From positions 310,001-374,000 of the forward strand of contig NZ_JAMGBE010000001.1 of NCBI RefSeq assembly GCF_023516575.1: 64,000 nucleotides of DNA. The letters are read 5' to 3'. Below, piece after piece: positions 1 through 9,217 of the stretch. The position numbers and the translations under genes were made by a program. Source of the stretch: Sphingomonas hankyongi (GTDB taxonomy: Bacteria > Pseudomonadota > Alphaproteobacteria > Sphingomonadales > Sphingomonadaceae). Position 1 is the stretch's first letter. Every line of letters begins with the position of its first letter. The notes under the pieces are model-generated. The model searched no databases. It saw nothing but the letters and a program-made list of their open reading frames with translations, and was not told the origin of the DNA.

Positions 1-279
1 CGCGCAAATGTCGAAGGCGTCCGCCCCTATACGGCGGTGGTCGCGGAGCACGATTTCTCCGGCAATGGACGCGTGATCCGGTTCAGCCAAACCGTTGCTC
101 CAACGATCGTCAATTTGTGGGACGTGGAAGGCGATGAGGAAACCTACGGTCGCATCATCAGCGGCGCGACCGCGAACCTGTGGGCGGGGGCGACCATCGA
201 CTGGTCGATGAGCAGCACTTTCGGACGCGACAATGGCCGCGAATTCGGCATGCAGCTCGGCTTGAGAGCCGCCTTCTAA
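1..279 (+). CDS. C-terminal end of a probable outer-membrane beta-barrel protein (5' truncated by the window edge)
   Basis: An open frame enters at base 1 and stops at 277-279, giving about 92 residues. The visible part alternates hydrophobic and polar residues (for example ATIDWSMSSTF) and ends in GLRAAF with a terminal Phe, the usual signature of the last strand of an outer-membrane barrel recognised by BamA. It could be an autotransporter translocator domain, but no passenger is in view and the family cannot be named. It converges on uvrB with only 2 bp between the two stop codons. Confidence 0.55.
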   Translation, partial: RANVEGVRPYTAVVAEHDFSGNGRVIRFSQTVAPTIVNLWDVEGDEETYGRIISGATANLWAGATIDWSMSSTFGRDNGREFGMQLGLRAAF

Positions 280-281
280 GG

Positions 282-2483
282 TCAGCCGCGGCGGCCGCCG
301 AAGCGCGTCCGCTGCTGCCTGCCGAAGCGGCCCTTCCGGGTACCCGGCTTGCCTTCGGTTGAATTGCCAAGCGGGCGCGGCGCAACGCGATCGTCATGCG
401 GGATCCCGAGATCGTCTTCTTCGAGACGGCGGATCTCATCGCGAAGGCGCGCAGCCTCCTCGAATTCGAGGTCGGCCGCGGCCTTGCGCATCCGTTCCTC
501 GAGATCGGCGATGTAGGCCTTGAGGTTATGCCCGACGAGATGCGGGCGCTCATCGTCGCCGGTGTCCACCACGACACCGTCACGCGTTGCTACATGCGCC
601 AACAGGTCGTGGATATTGCGCTTGATGCTTTCGGGCGTGATGCCATGCTCTTGATTGTAGGCCAGCTGCTTCTCGCGTCGCCGGCTGGTCTCGTTGAGCG
701 CCCGCTCCATCGAGCCAGTCACCGTGTCGGCGTAGAGGATCACGCGCCCTTCGACGTTACGCGCCGCGCGCCCGATGGTCTGGATCAGTGAGGTCTCCGA
801 ACGGAGGAACCCCTCCTTGTCGGCGTCAAGGATCGCGACCAGCCCGCACTCAGGAATGTCGAGACCTTCGCGCAGCAGGTTGATCCCGACCAACACGTCG
901 TACACGCCCAGGCGCAGCTCCCGGATCAGCTCAATACGCTCGAGCGTCTCGACGTCGGAGTGCATGTACCGAACCTTGAGGCCAGCCTCGTGAAGATATT
1001 CGGTGAGGTCCTCGGCCATGCGCTTGGTCAGAGTCGTGACCAGCGTCCGATACCGCTTTCGCGCCGTCTCCTTCGCCTCGTGGACGAGGTCGTCGACCTG
1101 ATCCTCGACCGGCTTGATCTCGACGGGGGGGTCGATGAGGCCGGTTGGACGGATGACCTGCTCGGAGAAGACTCCGCCAGTCTCGTTCATCTCCCACGGG
1201 CCGGGCGTCGCCGACACGAACGTCGTCTGGGGGCGCATCGCGTCCCATTCGTTGAAGCGCAGCGGCCGGTTGTCGATGCAGCTCGGCAGGCGAAAGCCAT
1301 ATTCTGCCAGCGTGATCTTCCGCCGATGGTCGCCACGCGCCATCGCGCCGATCTGCGGCACGGTCTGGTGGCTTTCATCGATGAACAGAAGGGCATTGTC
1401 CGGAAGGTATTCGAACAACGTCGGCGGCGGCTCACCGGGAAGCCGCCCCGTCAGGAAGCGCGAATAATTCTCGATACCTGCGCATGACCCGGTCGCTGCG
1501 ATCATCTCCAGGTCGAAGTTTGTACGCTGCTCGAGCCGTTGCGCCTCGAGCAGTCGACCTTCCGCCTGCAACTCCTTCAGACGCTCGGAGAGCTCATGGC
1601 GGATCGCCTCCATTGCCTGCTTCAGCGTGGGCCCAGGAGTCACATAGTGCGAGTTCGCATAGACCTTGATGAAGTCGAGTGACGCAATCGTCTTGCCGGT
1701 CAGCGGGTCGAACTCGGTGATGTCCTCGATCTCGTCGCCGAAGAAGCTGATGCGCCAGGCCATGTCCTCATAGTGCGAGGGGAAAATCTCGAGGCTGTCG
1801 CCGCGAACCCGGAAATTTCCGCGGGCGAAAGCCTGGTCGTTGCGCCGATACTGGAGCGCGACGAGCTTGCGGATCACCTCGCGCTGGTCCTCCGATGCGC
1901 CCTTCTTCAAGCTGAAGGTCATCGCCGAATAGGTTTCGACCGAACCGATACCGTAGAGGCAGCTGACCGAGGCGACGATAATGACGTCGTCACGTTCCAG
2001 CAGCGACCGCGTCGCGGAGTGACGCATGCGGTCGATCGCCTCGTTCACGCTCGACTCCTTTTCGATGTAGGTGTCGGTGCGCGGGACGTAGGCTTCGGGC
2101 TGATAATAATCGTAGTAGCTGACGAAATATTCGACGGCGTTTTCGGGAAAGAAGCTCTTAAATTCCCCGTAGAGCTGTGCCGCCAGGATCTTGTTCGGAG
2201 CGATCACCAACGCCGGACGCTGCAACGTCTCGATGACCTTGGCCATGGTGAAGGTCTTGCCCGATCCGGTGACGCCCAGAAGCACTTGGCTCGCCTCACC
2301 ATTCTCGCCGATGCCCTCGACGAGCTCACGAATTGCCGTCGGCTGGTCGCCTGCGGGCTCGTACTCGGAAACCAGCTTGAACAGCTTCCCGCCCTCGGCC
2401 TTGTCGGGCCGAGCGGGCTTGTGCGGAACGAACGTCTCGCCCGTTTCCGGCTCAGCGAGCGAGGTGCGGATTTGAATCGCCAT
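282..2483 (-). CDS. uvrB: Excinuclease ABC subunit B
   Basis: This 733-residue protein is the DNA-loading helicase-like subunit of UvrABC nucleotide excision repair in the cytoplasm. Residues 70-77 form the Walker A loop GVTGSGKT. The beta-hairpin that probes damage ([12 protein letters not shown]) lies near residue 125, and helicase motifs follow, including [10 protein letters not shown] and the IGRAARN segment. A UVR domain near residues 655-690 ([16 protein letters not shown]) would bind UvrC. The extreme C-terminus is basic and Gly/Arg-rich (ending FGGRRG). Length is typical for alphaproteobacteria. It starts at an ATG 24 bp from the divergent HNH gene, so their promoters must overlap. 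Confidence 0.97.
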   Translation of the reverse strand: MAIQIRTSLAEPETGETFVPHKPARPDKAEGGKLFKLVSEYEPAGDQPTAIRELVEGIGENGEASQVLLGVTGSGKTFTMAKVIETLQRPALVIAPNKILAAQLYGEFKSFFPENAVEYFVSYYDYYQPEAYVPRTDTYIEKESSVNEAIDRMRHSATRSLLERDDVIIVASVSCLYGIGSVETYSAMTFSLKKGASEDQREVIRKLVALQYRRNDQAFARGNFRVRGDSLEIFPSHYEDMAWRISFFGDEIEDITEFDPLTGKTIASLDFIKVYANSHYVTPGPTLKQAMEAIRHELSERLKELQAEGRLLEAQRLEQRTNFDLEMIAATGSCAGIENYSRFLTGRLPGEPPPTLFEYLPDNALLFIDESHQTVPQIGAMARGDHRRKITLAEYGFRLPSCIDNRPLRFNEWDAMRPQTTFVSATPGPWEMNETGGVFSEQVIRPTGLIDPPVEIKPVEDQVDDLVHEAKETARKRYRTLVTTLTKRMAEDLTEYLHEAGLKVRYMHSDVETLERIELIRELRLGVYDVLVGINLLREGLDIPECGLVAILDADKEGFLRSETSLIQTIGRAARNVEGRVILYADTVTGSMERALNETSRRREKQLAYNQEHGITPESIKRNIHDLLAHVATRDGVVVDTGDDERPHLVGHNLKAYIADLEERMRKAAADLEFEEAARLRDEIRRLEEDDLGIPHDDRVAPRPLGNSTEGKPGTRKGRFGRQQRTRFGGRRG

Positions 2484-2507
2484 CGCCAGCCCATATGGTC
2501 ATGGTGA

Positions 2508-2786
2508 ATGGATGCGGCAACGCAAGTATGCTGGCTTTGCCGGCGGCCGCTCGGGGAGCGCATCGAATATCATCATCCCGTCCCGAAGAGCCGCGGCGGC
2601 CGGGAGACCGTGCCGATCCATCCGATCTGCCACCGGACGCTTCACCGCACATTCTCGAACGCGGAGCTGGCCTTATTCGGCGCAAGCGCCGCAGCGGTAC
2701 GAGCCGATCCTCGCATCGGCCGCTTTCTCGCCTGGATCGCGAAAAAGCCTCCGGATTTCCACGCACCGACGCACGGACGTCGCTAG
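2508..2786 (+). CDS. Small HNH-type endonuclease-like protein
   Basis: The 92-residue protein has a treble-clef HNH layout: a Cys pair C8/C11, H22-H23 in the segment EYHHPVPKSRGG, then H38, C41 and H42 in HPICHRTLH. This is the metal-binding and catalytic arrangement of HNH nucleases, so a DNA-cleaving or nicking role is likely but not proven. No further domain is present. It is divergent from uvrB and starts 24 bp from it, which suggests co-regulation with repair, although no LexA box could be identified with confidence. The ATG at 2508 is the only sensible start. Confidence 0.8.
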   Translation: MDAATQVCWLCRRPLGERIEYHHPVPKSRGGRETVPIHPICHRTLHRTFSNAELALFGASAAAVRADPRIGRFLAWIAKKPPDFHAPTHGRR

Positions 2787-2839
2787 TGCAACGGCTGTAC
2801 CGGTCCTATGAGGTGTCGGGGCGTAAAATGGGAGTTTTC

Positions 2840-3391
2840 ATGAAATATACAGTCGCACTGATCGCTTGCGCCCTTCCGCTGGCCGCCTGCGGCAAATCGC
2901 CGGCCGTTCACGAGGAGAATGCAAGCGTCGCCGAGGTGCAAAACAGCATAGCGGAGGCGGGCGGCACCGACAGCTTCGTCCGGCCGGGGCTTTGGGAATC
3001 CAAGGTCACCCTCGAGGAAATGAGCATGCCGGGGATGCCGAAGGAAGTCGCCGCCAAAATGGCGGGCGCGACCGGCAAGGCCGAGGTCAATCGCTCGTGC
3101 CTCACGCCCGACGAGGCGAAGCGGCCCAAGGAAGGTTTCTTCGCGGGGGACAACAAGAATTGCCGGTACGACCATTTCACCATGGCGGGCGGAAAGATCG
3201 ATGCCGTGATGAAGTGCAGCGCGGAAGGCGCGACGCACACCATGACGCTGCAGGGTGGCTATACTCCAAATACCTATGACATGCGGATGACCATGAACGC
3301 CGAGGGCGGAGCGGGCCCCAATGCCGGAATGACCATGAAGATGCATGTCGAGGCCAGCCGCGTCGGCGAATGCACTGGTAAGGAGAGTTGA
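2840..3391 (+). CDS. DUF3617-type lipoprotein
   Basis: The 183-residue product starts with a lipoprotein signal: a short hydrophobic segment and the lipobox LAAC with the lipidated Cys at residue 17, so it should be an outer- or inner-membrane anchored periplasmic protein. The mature part contains the FVRPGLWE segment and paired Cys residues (RSCLTP, NKNCRY, MKCSAEG, GECTG) typical of DUF3617 proteins. The function of that family is unknown. The ATG at 2840 is preferred over the in-frame ATG at 2828 because GGAG lies 5 nt upstream of it. Its TGA overlaps the TTG start of the lipid kinase. Confidence 0.78.
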   Translation: MKYTVALIACALPLAACGKSPAVHEENASVAEVQNSIAEAGGTDSFVRPGLWESKVTLEEMSMPGMPKEVAAKMAGATGKAEVNRSCLTPDEAKRPKEGFFAGDNKNCRYDHFTMAGGKIDAVMKCSAEGATHTMTLQGGYTPNTYDMRMTMNAEGGAGPNAGMTMKMHVEASRVGECTGKES

Positions 3392-4305
3392 GCGGAAAGC
3401 AGCGCGTGGCCGTACCCGTATTGCTCAACCGCGGCGGCGGCGCCGTCGCCGCGGACGGCCAGATCGCCGAGAAAGTGCGGACGGCTCTCGCTGAGGCGGG
3501 CGTCGACGCCGACATCGATCTGATCGACGGCGGCGATTATGAGGTGCGGTGCCGTTCCGCAGCCGAGCGCGGCGATCCAGTCGTGGTCGTCGGAGGCGGC
3601 GACGGCACGGTGAGCGCCGCTGCCTCGGTACTTGCCGGAACCAACACCCGGCTTGGCGTCCTTCCGCTGGGCACGCTCAACCATTTCGCGCGCGACCTCG
3701 GCATCCCCACGGACATCGCGGAGGCGGCTCGGTTGATCGCCGCTGGGCAGGATCGACAGGTCGACATCGGCGACATGAATGGGCGCACCTTCATCAACAA
3801 CAGCGCAATCGGCCTTTACCCGCTGATGGTCGTGGACCGCGACGTCCAGCGGAAGCGGCTCGGCAGAAGCAAGCGGCTCGCCATGCTGGTGGCGTCTGCT
3901 CGAACACTCCTCCGGTTCAATCACCAGCGCCTGACGCTACAGGCGAACGACGAGCAGGCCCGGGTGGACACACCTTTGCTTTTCGTGGGCAACAATGATT
4001 ATCGGCTCGATATCGGTGGCGCGGGCCAACGGGACAGCCTGGAAGACGGTCAATTGTTCGTGCTCGTCATGCGCAAGAAGACCCGGCGTGGCCTGATCGC
4101 GGCAAGCATTCGCGCCCTGCTGAACCGAACGAGACCCGACGATATGGTGCGCATCGAAGGCGTGCAGCGACTGCGCGTCGCCAGCCGGCGATCCATGCTC
4201 CCCGTCTCCTTGGACGGTGAGGTCGTCCAAGCGAAAACCCCGCTCGAATATACCATTCGGCGGAAGGCGCTGCGCGTCATCGTGCCGGAAGCAAACAAGG
4301 GCTAA
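3388..4305 (+). CDS. Diacylglycerol kinase-family lipid kinase (YegS/DgkB-like)
   Basis: The 305-residue protein carries the diacylglycerol/sphingosine kinase catalytic core: an N-terminal LLNRGGG strand-loop, the nucleotide-binding motif VVVVGGGDGTVS near residue 72 and the LGVLPLGTLNHFARDLGIP segment near residue 90. A C-terminal beta-rich domain follows. It should phosphorylate a lipid or related substrate at the membrane. In sphingolipid-containing organisms a sphingoid or ceramide substrate is conceivable, but nothing in the sequence decides this. The TTG start at 3388 overlaps the upstream TGA, with AAGGAG just upstream, implying translational coupling. GTG at 3406 is the alternative start. 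Confidence 0.85.
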   Translation: MSGKQRVAVPVLLNRGGGAVAADGQIAEKVRTALAEAGVDADIDLIDGGDYEVRCRSAAERGDPVVVVGGGDGTVSAAASVLAGTNTRLGVLPLGTLNHFARDLGIPTDIAEAARLIAAGQDRQVDIGDMNGRTFINNSAIGLYPLMVVDRDVQRKRLGRSKRLAMLVASARTLLRFNHQRLTLQANDEQARVDTPLLFVGNNDYRLDIGGAGQRDSLEDGQLFVLVMRKKTRRGLIAASIRALLNRTRPDDMVRIEGVQRLRVASRRSMLPVSLDGEVVQAKTPLEYTIRRKALRVIVPEANKG

Positions 4306-4360
4306 TGGAACCACTTCCGCCGTTGCTTGGTTCGCGCGGTGGAGATTCGGGGCGAACGCA

Positions 4361-4945
4361 TTGGCAACAGAGGCTCATCGCCAACTCTCGGGTCGAGTTC
4401 GCGCGCGCGGCATCCGCGCCGCGGGGCTGGCGATCATCATCCTGAGCGCAGGCGCCGCACTCCTTCCCATTGAAAAGGGTGTTTCGTCCGACGTGATGGG
4501 CGCGATGCTCGTCGCTGCCGGCCTGATTGAAATCATCGCCGCAGCGCTGCGGCGGCAGGTGCGCCAACTCGCGACTGCCGCGGGAGTAGTGACCGCGCTC
4601 GCGGGCGTGCTGTTCCTCGTCAATCCGGAGACGCGCTTCTTCCCCACCGTGCTGCCGATCGTCGGCTGGCTCGTCCTGCGTTGCCTGATCCTGGGTTACG
4701 CGAGCACATTATCGCGGGGCTCGGTGCGCCGCTGGACCGCTTTCTCCGCCGGTATGGACCTGCTGCTGGCTGCCCTGCTCATTACGGGGCTGTCGATCAC
4801 GACGATCGTCGTCAGCCTGTTCGGCCCCACGCAGCCCCTGATCGCCGGCTTCTCGTGGATCCTGGCGGCGAGCTTCGTGGTCAACGGACTTATGCTCCTC
4901 GAGGTTGCCAGCTGTGAATCCGAAGGGGCATCGGACGCAGGCTAG
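4361..4945 (+). CDS. HdeD-like (DUF308) multi-pass membrane protein
   Basis: About 194 residues form six or so hydrophobic segments, beginning with GLAIIILSAGAALLP and ending with SWILAASFVVNGLMLLEVA, with short basic loops between. This arrangement and length match the HdeD/DUF308 family, implicated in acid resistance in enterobacteria but functionally unknown elsewhere. The frame is open upstream to 4217, overlapping the lipid kinase gene. The TTG at 4361 is chosen because a purine-rich GGGGCG sits about 8 nt upstream and it gives the family length. Confidence 0.65.
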   Translation: MATEAHRQLSGRVRARGIRAAGLAIIILSAGAALLPIEKGVSSDVMGAMLVAAGLIEIIAAALRRQVRQLATAAGVVTALAGVLFLVNPETRFFPTVLPIVGWLVLRCLILGYASTLSRGSVRRWTAFSAGMDLLLAALLITGLSITTIVVSLFGPTQPLIAGFSWILAASFVVNGLMLLEVASCESEGASDAG

Positions 4946-4974
4946 GAAGCGCCGCGCGCCGTGACCATAAAGCC

Positions 4975-5472
4975 GTGATGGTCCTCGACCCAACCGACAT
5001 CAGCGTTTCGACCGTAGCGCAGGTCATCCAGCTTGCGGTCGCTCCCGTGTTCCTGCTCGCAGGCATTGGGGCATTCCTGAACGTCTGCGCCGGTCGCCTG
5101 TCCCGCATCGTCGACCGGGCGCGCAATATCGAGCCGCTGCTGCTCGCGTCACGCGGCGCGGAACATGCCCGCCGCCTGCAGGAGATCCGCACGCTGGACC
5201 GGCGCATGGGAATGGTCAGCTGGGCGATCTTCTTCTCGGTGCTTGCAGCGGTAATGATCTGCATCGTCGTCATCCTGCTTTTCGCAGCGACACTGACGGG
5301 CGCGCATTCGGGAACGGCGGTAGCTCTGCTTTTCATCGGCACGATGGCTTCGATCGGTCTCGGCTTCTCTGTTTTCCTGCTCGAGACCCGCGTCGGCTCG
5401 CGCGCCGTCCGGATCCGCACGGAGATCCTCGAGCATATGGAAGAGCAACGAGACGCCGACGGCGGCGGCTGA
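4975..5472 (+). CDS. DUF2721 family membrane protein
   Basis: The 165-residue protein has an N-terminal hydrophobic helix (VIQLAVAPVFLLAGIGAFLNV), the conserved stretch RLSRIVDRARNIE, and two more hydrophobic helices around residues 80-130. This is the DUF2721 pattern, whose function is unknown. GTG at 4975 and ATG at 4978 are both possible starts. It lies 29 bp behind the HdeD-like gene and is probably part of the same membrane-protein operon. Confidence 0.75.
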   Translation: MMVLDPTDISVSTVAQVIQLAVAPVFLLAGIGAFLNVCAGRLSRIVDRARNIEPLLLASRGAEHARRLQEIRTLDRRMGMVSWAIFFSVLAAVMICIVVILLFAATLTGAHSGTAVALLFIGTMASIGLGFSVFLLETRVGSRAVRIRTEILEHMEEQRDADGGG

Positions 5473-5549
5473 CCAATCCACCTCCTGCCTTGCCTCGACA
5501 ATGCTCGCCTGCGTGCCTATCGGCTCGCGCATCAACCCCGGAGTATCAA

Positions 5550-6545
5550 ATGAATCGCGCCGACCCTGCCGCCTCGTCCGTTCTCGACCGCGTCCTCGTC
5601 CTCGAGATGGTGCGCGTGACCGAAGCGGCCGCCATCGCGGCGTCGAAATGGATCGGCCGCGGCGACAATGACGCTGCCGACGCGGCCGCCGTCGAGGCCA
5701 TGCGGATGGCGCTCAACGAGCTTCCGTTCTGCGGCACCGTCGTGATCGGCGAAGGCGAGCGGGACGAAGCGCCGATGCTCTATATCGGCGAGAAGGTGGG
5801 CTGCGCGCAGGAGAGTGGGCCGGGCATCGACATCGCGCTGGACCCGCTGGAAGGAACCACGCTGACGGCCAATGCGGGACCGAACGCGCTCGCCGTCCTG
5901 GCGATCGCCGAGGAAGGCTGCCTACTGAATGCGCCTGATACCTATATGGAGAAACTGGCGATCGGACCCGGCTATCCCGAGGGCACGATCGATCTGCGCA
6001 AGTCCCCTGCCGACAACGTCCGCGCCATCGCCGCGGCAAAGGGCGTACAGCCGGGCGAGATCATCGCCTGCGTGCTCGATCGACCCCGCCACGAGAAGAT
6101 CATCGCCCAGCTTCGCGAGATCGGCTGCGGGATCAAGCTCATCCCCGATGGAGACGTCGCAGGCGTCATCGCGACTGCAGACCCCGACACGGGCATCGAC
6201 GTCTACATGGGCACCGGAGGCGCTCCGGAAGGCGTGCTCGCCGCGGCCGCCCTGCGCTGCGTCGGGGGGCAGATGCATGGGCGTCTCGTCTTCCGCAATG
6301 ACGACGAAGTCTCTCGCGCTCGGCGCTGGGGAATCGAGGACCTGGAGCGAATCTACCACCTCGAGGACATGGCGACGGGCGACTGCATCTTTGCGGCGAC
6401 CGGAGTCACCGACGGCTCGCTTCTCGAGGGCGTGCACCGGCGCAAGGGCTGTGTCACCACCCAGAGCATCGTCATGCGCGCCAGCTCGGGCACAATCCGG
6501 CGCGTATCCACAGAATATCACGACCTGAAGCACCGCGGCCTCTAG
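5550..6545 (+). CDS. glpX: Class II fructose-1,6-bisphosphatase
   Basis: The 331-residue enzyme hydrolyses fructose-1,6-bisphosphate to fructose-6-phosphate in gluconeogenesis. Family signatures are GRGDNDAADAAAVEAMR near the N-terminus, the metal-binding GEGERDEAPMLYIGE segment, DIALDPLEGT, and GTGGAPEGVLAAAALRC. The ATG at 5550 has CGGAG 6 nt upstream, so the longer upstream extension of the frame is not needed. It is followed after 35 bp by recJ on the same strand. Confidence 0.95.
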   Translation: MNRADPAASSVLDRVLVLEMVRVTEAAAIAASKWIGRGDNDAADAAAVEAMRMALNELPFCGTVVIGEGERDEAPMLYIGEKVGCAQESGPGIDIALDPLEGTTLTANAGPNALAVLAIAEEGCLLNAPDTYMEKLAIGPGYPEGTIDLRKSPADNVRAIAAAKGVQPGEIIACVLDRPRHEKIIAQLREIGCGIKLIPDGDVAGVIATADPDTGIDVYMGTGGAPEGVLAAAALRCVGGQMHGRLVFRNDDEVSRARRWGIEDLERIYHLEDMATGDCIFAATGVTDGSLLEGVHRRKGCVTTQSIVMRASSGTIRRVSTEYHDLKHRGL

Positions 6546-6580
6546 ACCCCGGAATCGGCCAGACATATTTTCGCTATCCT

Positions 6581-8332
6581 ATGGTGGTGGCGCTCGACAT
6601 CGAACGGTCCGTAACCGGCCAACCGTGGCGCTGGCGCAGGCCTGCTGAGGCAGGGCTTGGCATGGATGCGCTGGTCGATGAGCTTTTGCTCGCCCGCGGC
6701 GTAACCCGCGAGGACCTCCCTCGACACCGCGACCCGCGCATCCGCGACTTCCTGCCCGATCCATCCTGTTTCAAGGACATGGACAAAGGCGCGAAACGGC
6801 TCGCGGACGCTGTGCAGAACGGCGAGACGATCGCCATCTTCGGGGATTACGACGTCGACGGCGCGACCAGCTCCGCGCTGCTGGTGCTGCTCCTCCGACG
6901 CCTGGGCGTCGAAGCCGTCGTCTATATCCCGGACCGCCTGATGGAAGGCTACGGACCGTCCGGCAAAGCTCTCGTCGAGCTGAAGGCGCGCGGCGCAAGC
7001 GTTGCAATATGCGTGGACTGTGGCGCGCAGGCCTTCGACGCGCTCGATGAAGCACGCGCCGCCGATCTCGACGTCATCGTCGTCGACCATCATCAATGCG
7101 CGAGCCTGCTCCCGGTCGCCCACGCCCTGATCAACCCCAACCGCCTGGACGAGGGTGCTGACGGCGCCGCGCACGGTCACCTAGCCGCAGTCGGCATGGC
7201 CTTCCTGCTCTCCGTCGCGCTGATCCGCGAGTTGCGCAGCCGCGGCTTCTTCGAAGCGCTATCCGAACCCAAGATCCTTGACCTTCTCGACCTCGTGGCG
7301 CTCGGAACCGTGGCCGACGTCGCGCGCCTCAAGAGCCTCAATCGCGCCTTCGTGACGCAGGGTCTGAAAGTGATGGCCGCGCGCCAGAATCTCGGCATGT
7401 CGGCGTTGATCGAGGCATCGCGCCTGGTGAAACCGCCATCCTGCCGCGACCTCGGCTTTGCGCTCGGACCGCGGATCAATGCCGGCGGCCGCGTCGGCAA
7501 ATCGGACCTCGGTGTGCGCCTCCTGACCTGCACCGACCCCGAGGAAGCGCGCACGATCGCCGCAGAGCTCGATCGACTAAACGAGGAGCGCCGCGCAATC
7601 GAGATGCTCGTATGCGAGCAGGCTGAAGCGCTGGCGAAAGAACAAGCGGACGCGCCCGTGATCACAGTCATGAGCGGAGGCTGGCATCAGGGCGTGATCG
7701 GTATCGTCGCCGGCCGGTTGAAGGAACGGTTTGGGCGTCCCGCACTGGTGATCGCCGAATGCGATGACGGAACAGGCAAGGGCTCGGGCCGATCGATCAG
7801 CGGCGTCGACCTTGGCGCAGCGGTGCTTGCGGCCAAGGACAGCGGCCTTCTGCTGGCCGGCGGAGGTCACGCGATGGCGGCCGGACTGACGCTGCCTGCC
7901 GGCGGCCTCCAGGCATTCAAGGAGTTCATCAACGAGCGGCTCGCCGCCGATGTCGAGAAAGCACGCGGCGACCGAGCGCTCCTGCTCGACGCGCTGCTCG
8001 CTCCGGGAGGTGTCGCCGCCGCGCTGTGCGACGCGCTGGACGCCGCTGGCCCCTATGGAGCGGGCTGGCCGAGCCCGCGGGTGGCGGCGGGCCCGGCAAG
8101 GCTGATCAAGACCGGCATCGTCGGCGATGGGCATGTCCGGGGCTTCGCTGCGGGCGACGACGGCAAAAGCTTCAAGTGGATCGCCTTCCGCAGTGCTGGA
8201 ACCGACCTGGGCCAGGCTTTGCTGTCCTCGCCTACCGATGCGCGCTGGTGGCTCGCCGGCACGATCAAGCGCGATGAGTGGAACGGCGGAAACTACGCCG
8301 AGATGCACCTCGAAGACGCCGCGCCTGCCTGA
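6581..8332 (+). CDS. recJ: Single-stranded-DNA-specific 5'-3' exonuclease RecJ
   Basis: The 583-residue protein is the DHH-family exonuclease of RecFOR recombination and mismatch repair. Motif I is FGDYDVDGATSSALL (D89, D91, D93) and the DHH triad is at residues 170-172 (VVDHHQC). The DHHA1 RNA/DNA-binding motif SGRSISGVDLG and GGGHAMAAGLTL follow in the C-terminal half, then an OB-like domain. Length and order are normal. The gene directly precedes tRNA-Glu. Confidence 0.95.
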   Translation: MVVALDIERSVTGQPWRWRRPAEAGLGMDALVDELLLARGVTREDLPRHRDPRIRDFLPDPSCFKDMDKGAKRLADAVQNGETIAIFGDYDVDGATSSALLVLLLRRLGVEAVVYIPDRLMEGYGPSGKALVELKARGASVAICVDCGAQAFDALDEARAADLDVIVVDHHQCASLLPVAHALINPNRLDEGADGAAHGHLAAVGMAFLLSVALIRELRSRGFFEALSEPKILDLLDLVALGTVADVARLKSLNRAFVTQGLKVMAARQNLGMSALIEASRLVKPPSCRDLGFALGPRINAGGRVGKSDLGVRLLTCTDPEEARTIAAELDRLNEERRAIEMLVCEQAEALAKEQADAPVITVMSGGWHQGVIGIVAGRLKERFGRPALVIAECDDGTGKGSGRSISGVDLGAAVLAAKDSGLLLAGGGHAMAAGLTLPAGGLQAFKEFINERLAADVEKARGDRALLLDALLAPGGVAAALCDALDAAGPYGAGWPSPRVAAGPARLIKTGIVGDGHVRGFAAGDDGKSFKWIAFRSAGTDLGQALLSSPTDARWWLAGTIKRDEWNGGNYAEMHLEDAAPA

Positions 8333-8392
8333 TGCTGAGCGGTCGCTTGACCGATTTCGCACCCTCGCCTAACGGGCATCGGCTCGCTGAGC

Positions 8393-8468
8393 GGCCCCAT
8401 CGTCTAGCGGTCTAGGACGTCGCCCTTTCACGGCGAAAACACGGGTTCGAGTCCCGTTGGGGTCACCA
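8393..8468 (+). tRNA. tRNA-Glu (anticodon UUC)
   Basis: A complete 76-nt cloverleaf is readable with encoded CCA. The acceptor strands GGCCCCA and TGGGGTC pair with one G-U. The anticodon stem is TCGCC/GGCGA with loop CTTTCAC, placing the TTC anticodon at 8427-8429. The T arm contains GGGTTCGAGTCCC. No integrase or partial tRNA copy lies next to it. Confidence 0.96.
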
Positions 8469-8491
8469 ATGCCGCTGGCGAGATGGATCTC

Positions 8492-9043
8492 TCATTCCAT
8501 CCACTTGCCGGGGACACATCCTGCGACTGGCTGCGCATGACGCGCGGGCATCTCCGCCGAGCGGGGGTATTCGTAGGAATAAAGCACGCTGAGGATACGC
8601 CAGTTGCCGTCCACCTTCACCATCTGCCAGTTTTCGAGACCCCAATTGGTGACCTTGCAGTTCATGGTGAAATCATAGGCGAAGTTGACGCTTGCTAGCT
8701 TGCCGTCGGTGACGATCTCTGGATCGTAGAATCGCTCGGCAATCGGAATGTGCCGCATGCGTTCGTTGGCGAACAAGGTGAATGCACCGGATGGATATAC
8801 CGGTGGAATAACCTTCCCCAGGTCCTTACTTTCGCCGTTGCGGACCTCGGGACGAGCGATGCTCCTCCACACAATCTCGCCATCGTGAAACAGAGCCTTC
8901 ATGGTCTCGGCGTCGCGCGTGCGGATCGCCGTATCGAACCTGTCCATCACCTTCAGGATCGCTGCTTGGTCGTCATTCACCTCTGCGCTTGCGGCCATTG
9001 GAAATGCGAGGATAACTGCGGTGAAAATGAGCCTCCTATTCAT
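8492..9043 (-). CDS. Secreted SnoaL/NTF2-like protein
   Basis: The 183-residue product begins with a cleavable Sec signal (ending MAASA around residue 20). The mature part starts with a helix and the segment MDRFDTAIRTRDAETMKALFHDGEIVW, typical of the NTF2-like/SnoaL fold, a small cone-shaped beta-sheet used by cyclases, isomerases and binding proteins. The C-terminal WQMVKVDGNWRILSVLYS strand is also typical. No catalytic assignment can be made. It probably acts in the periplasm. It converges on tRNA-Glu. Confidence 0.7.
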   Translation of the reverse strand: MNRRLIFTAVILAFPMAASAEVNDDQAAILKVMDRFDTAIRTRDAETMKALFHDGEIVWRSIARPEVRNGESKDLGKVIPPVYPSGAFTLFANERMRHIPIAERFYDPEIVTDGKLASVNFAYDFTMNCKVTNWGLENWQMVKVDGNWRILSVLYSYEYPRSAEMPARHAQPVAGCVPGKWME

Positions 9044-9217
9044 TTGAGCGCACCTAACAATTAGATGACTGGCCGCGTTTCTGGAAGTTTCCGACCCGGA
9101 AGGGTCCGAACAACGCCACCCGAAAAATCGAGCGTATTAAAGGGATTGCGGGCGACAATGCTTTGTTCGACGGACGGCGCTTTCCGCCGATGAAGCGCGA
9201 TCGGTCTTCAGATCCTA

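Noticed and set aside
1773-2507. 244-codon open frame antisense to uvrB
   Set aside because: It lies wholly within uvrB coding sequence and shows only complementary codon bias.
8393-8468. tRNA-Glu as an integration site for a genomic island
   Set aside because: No integrase, direct repeat of the tRNA 3' end, or composition change follows; the next genes are ordinary.
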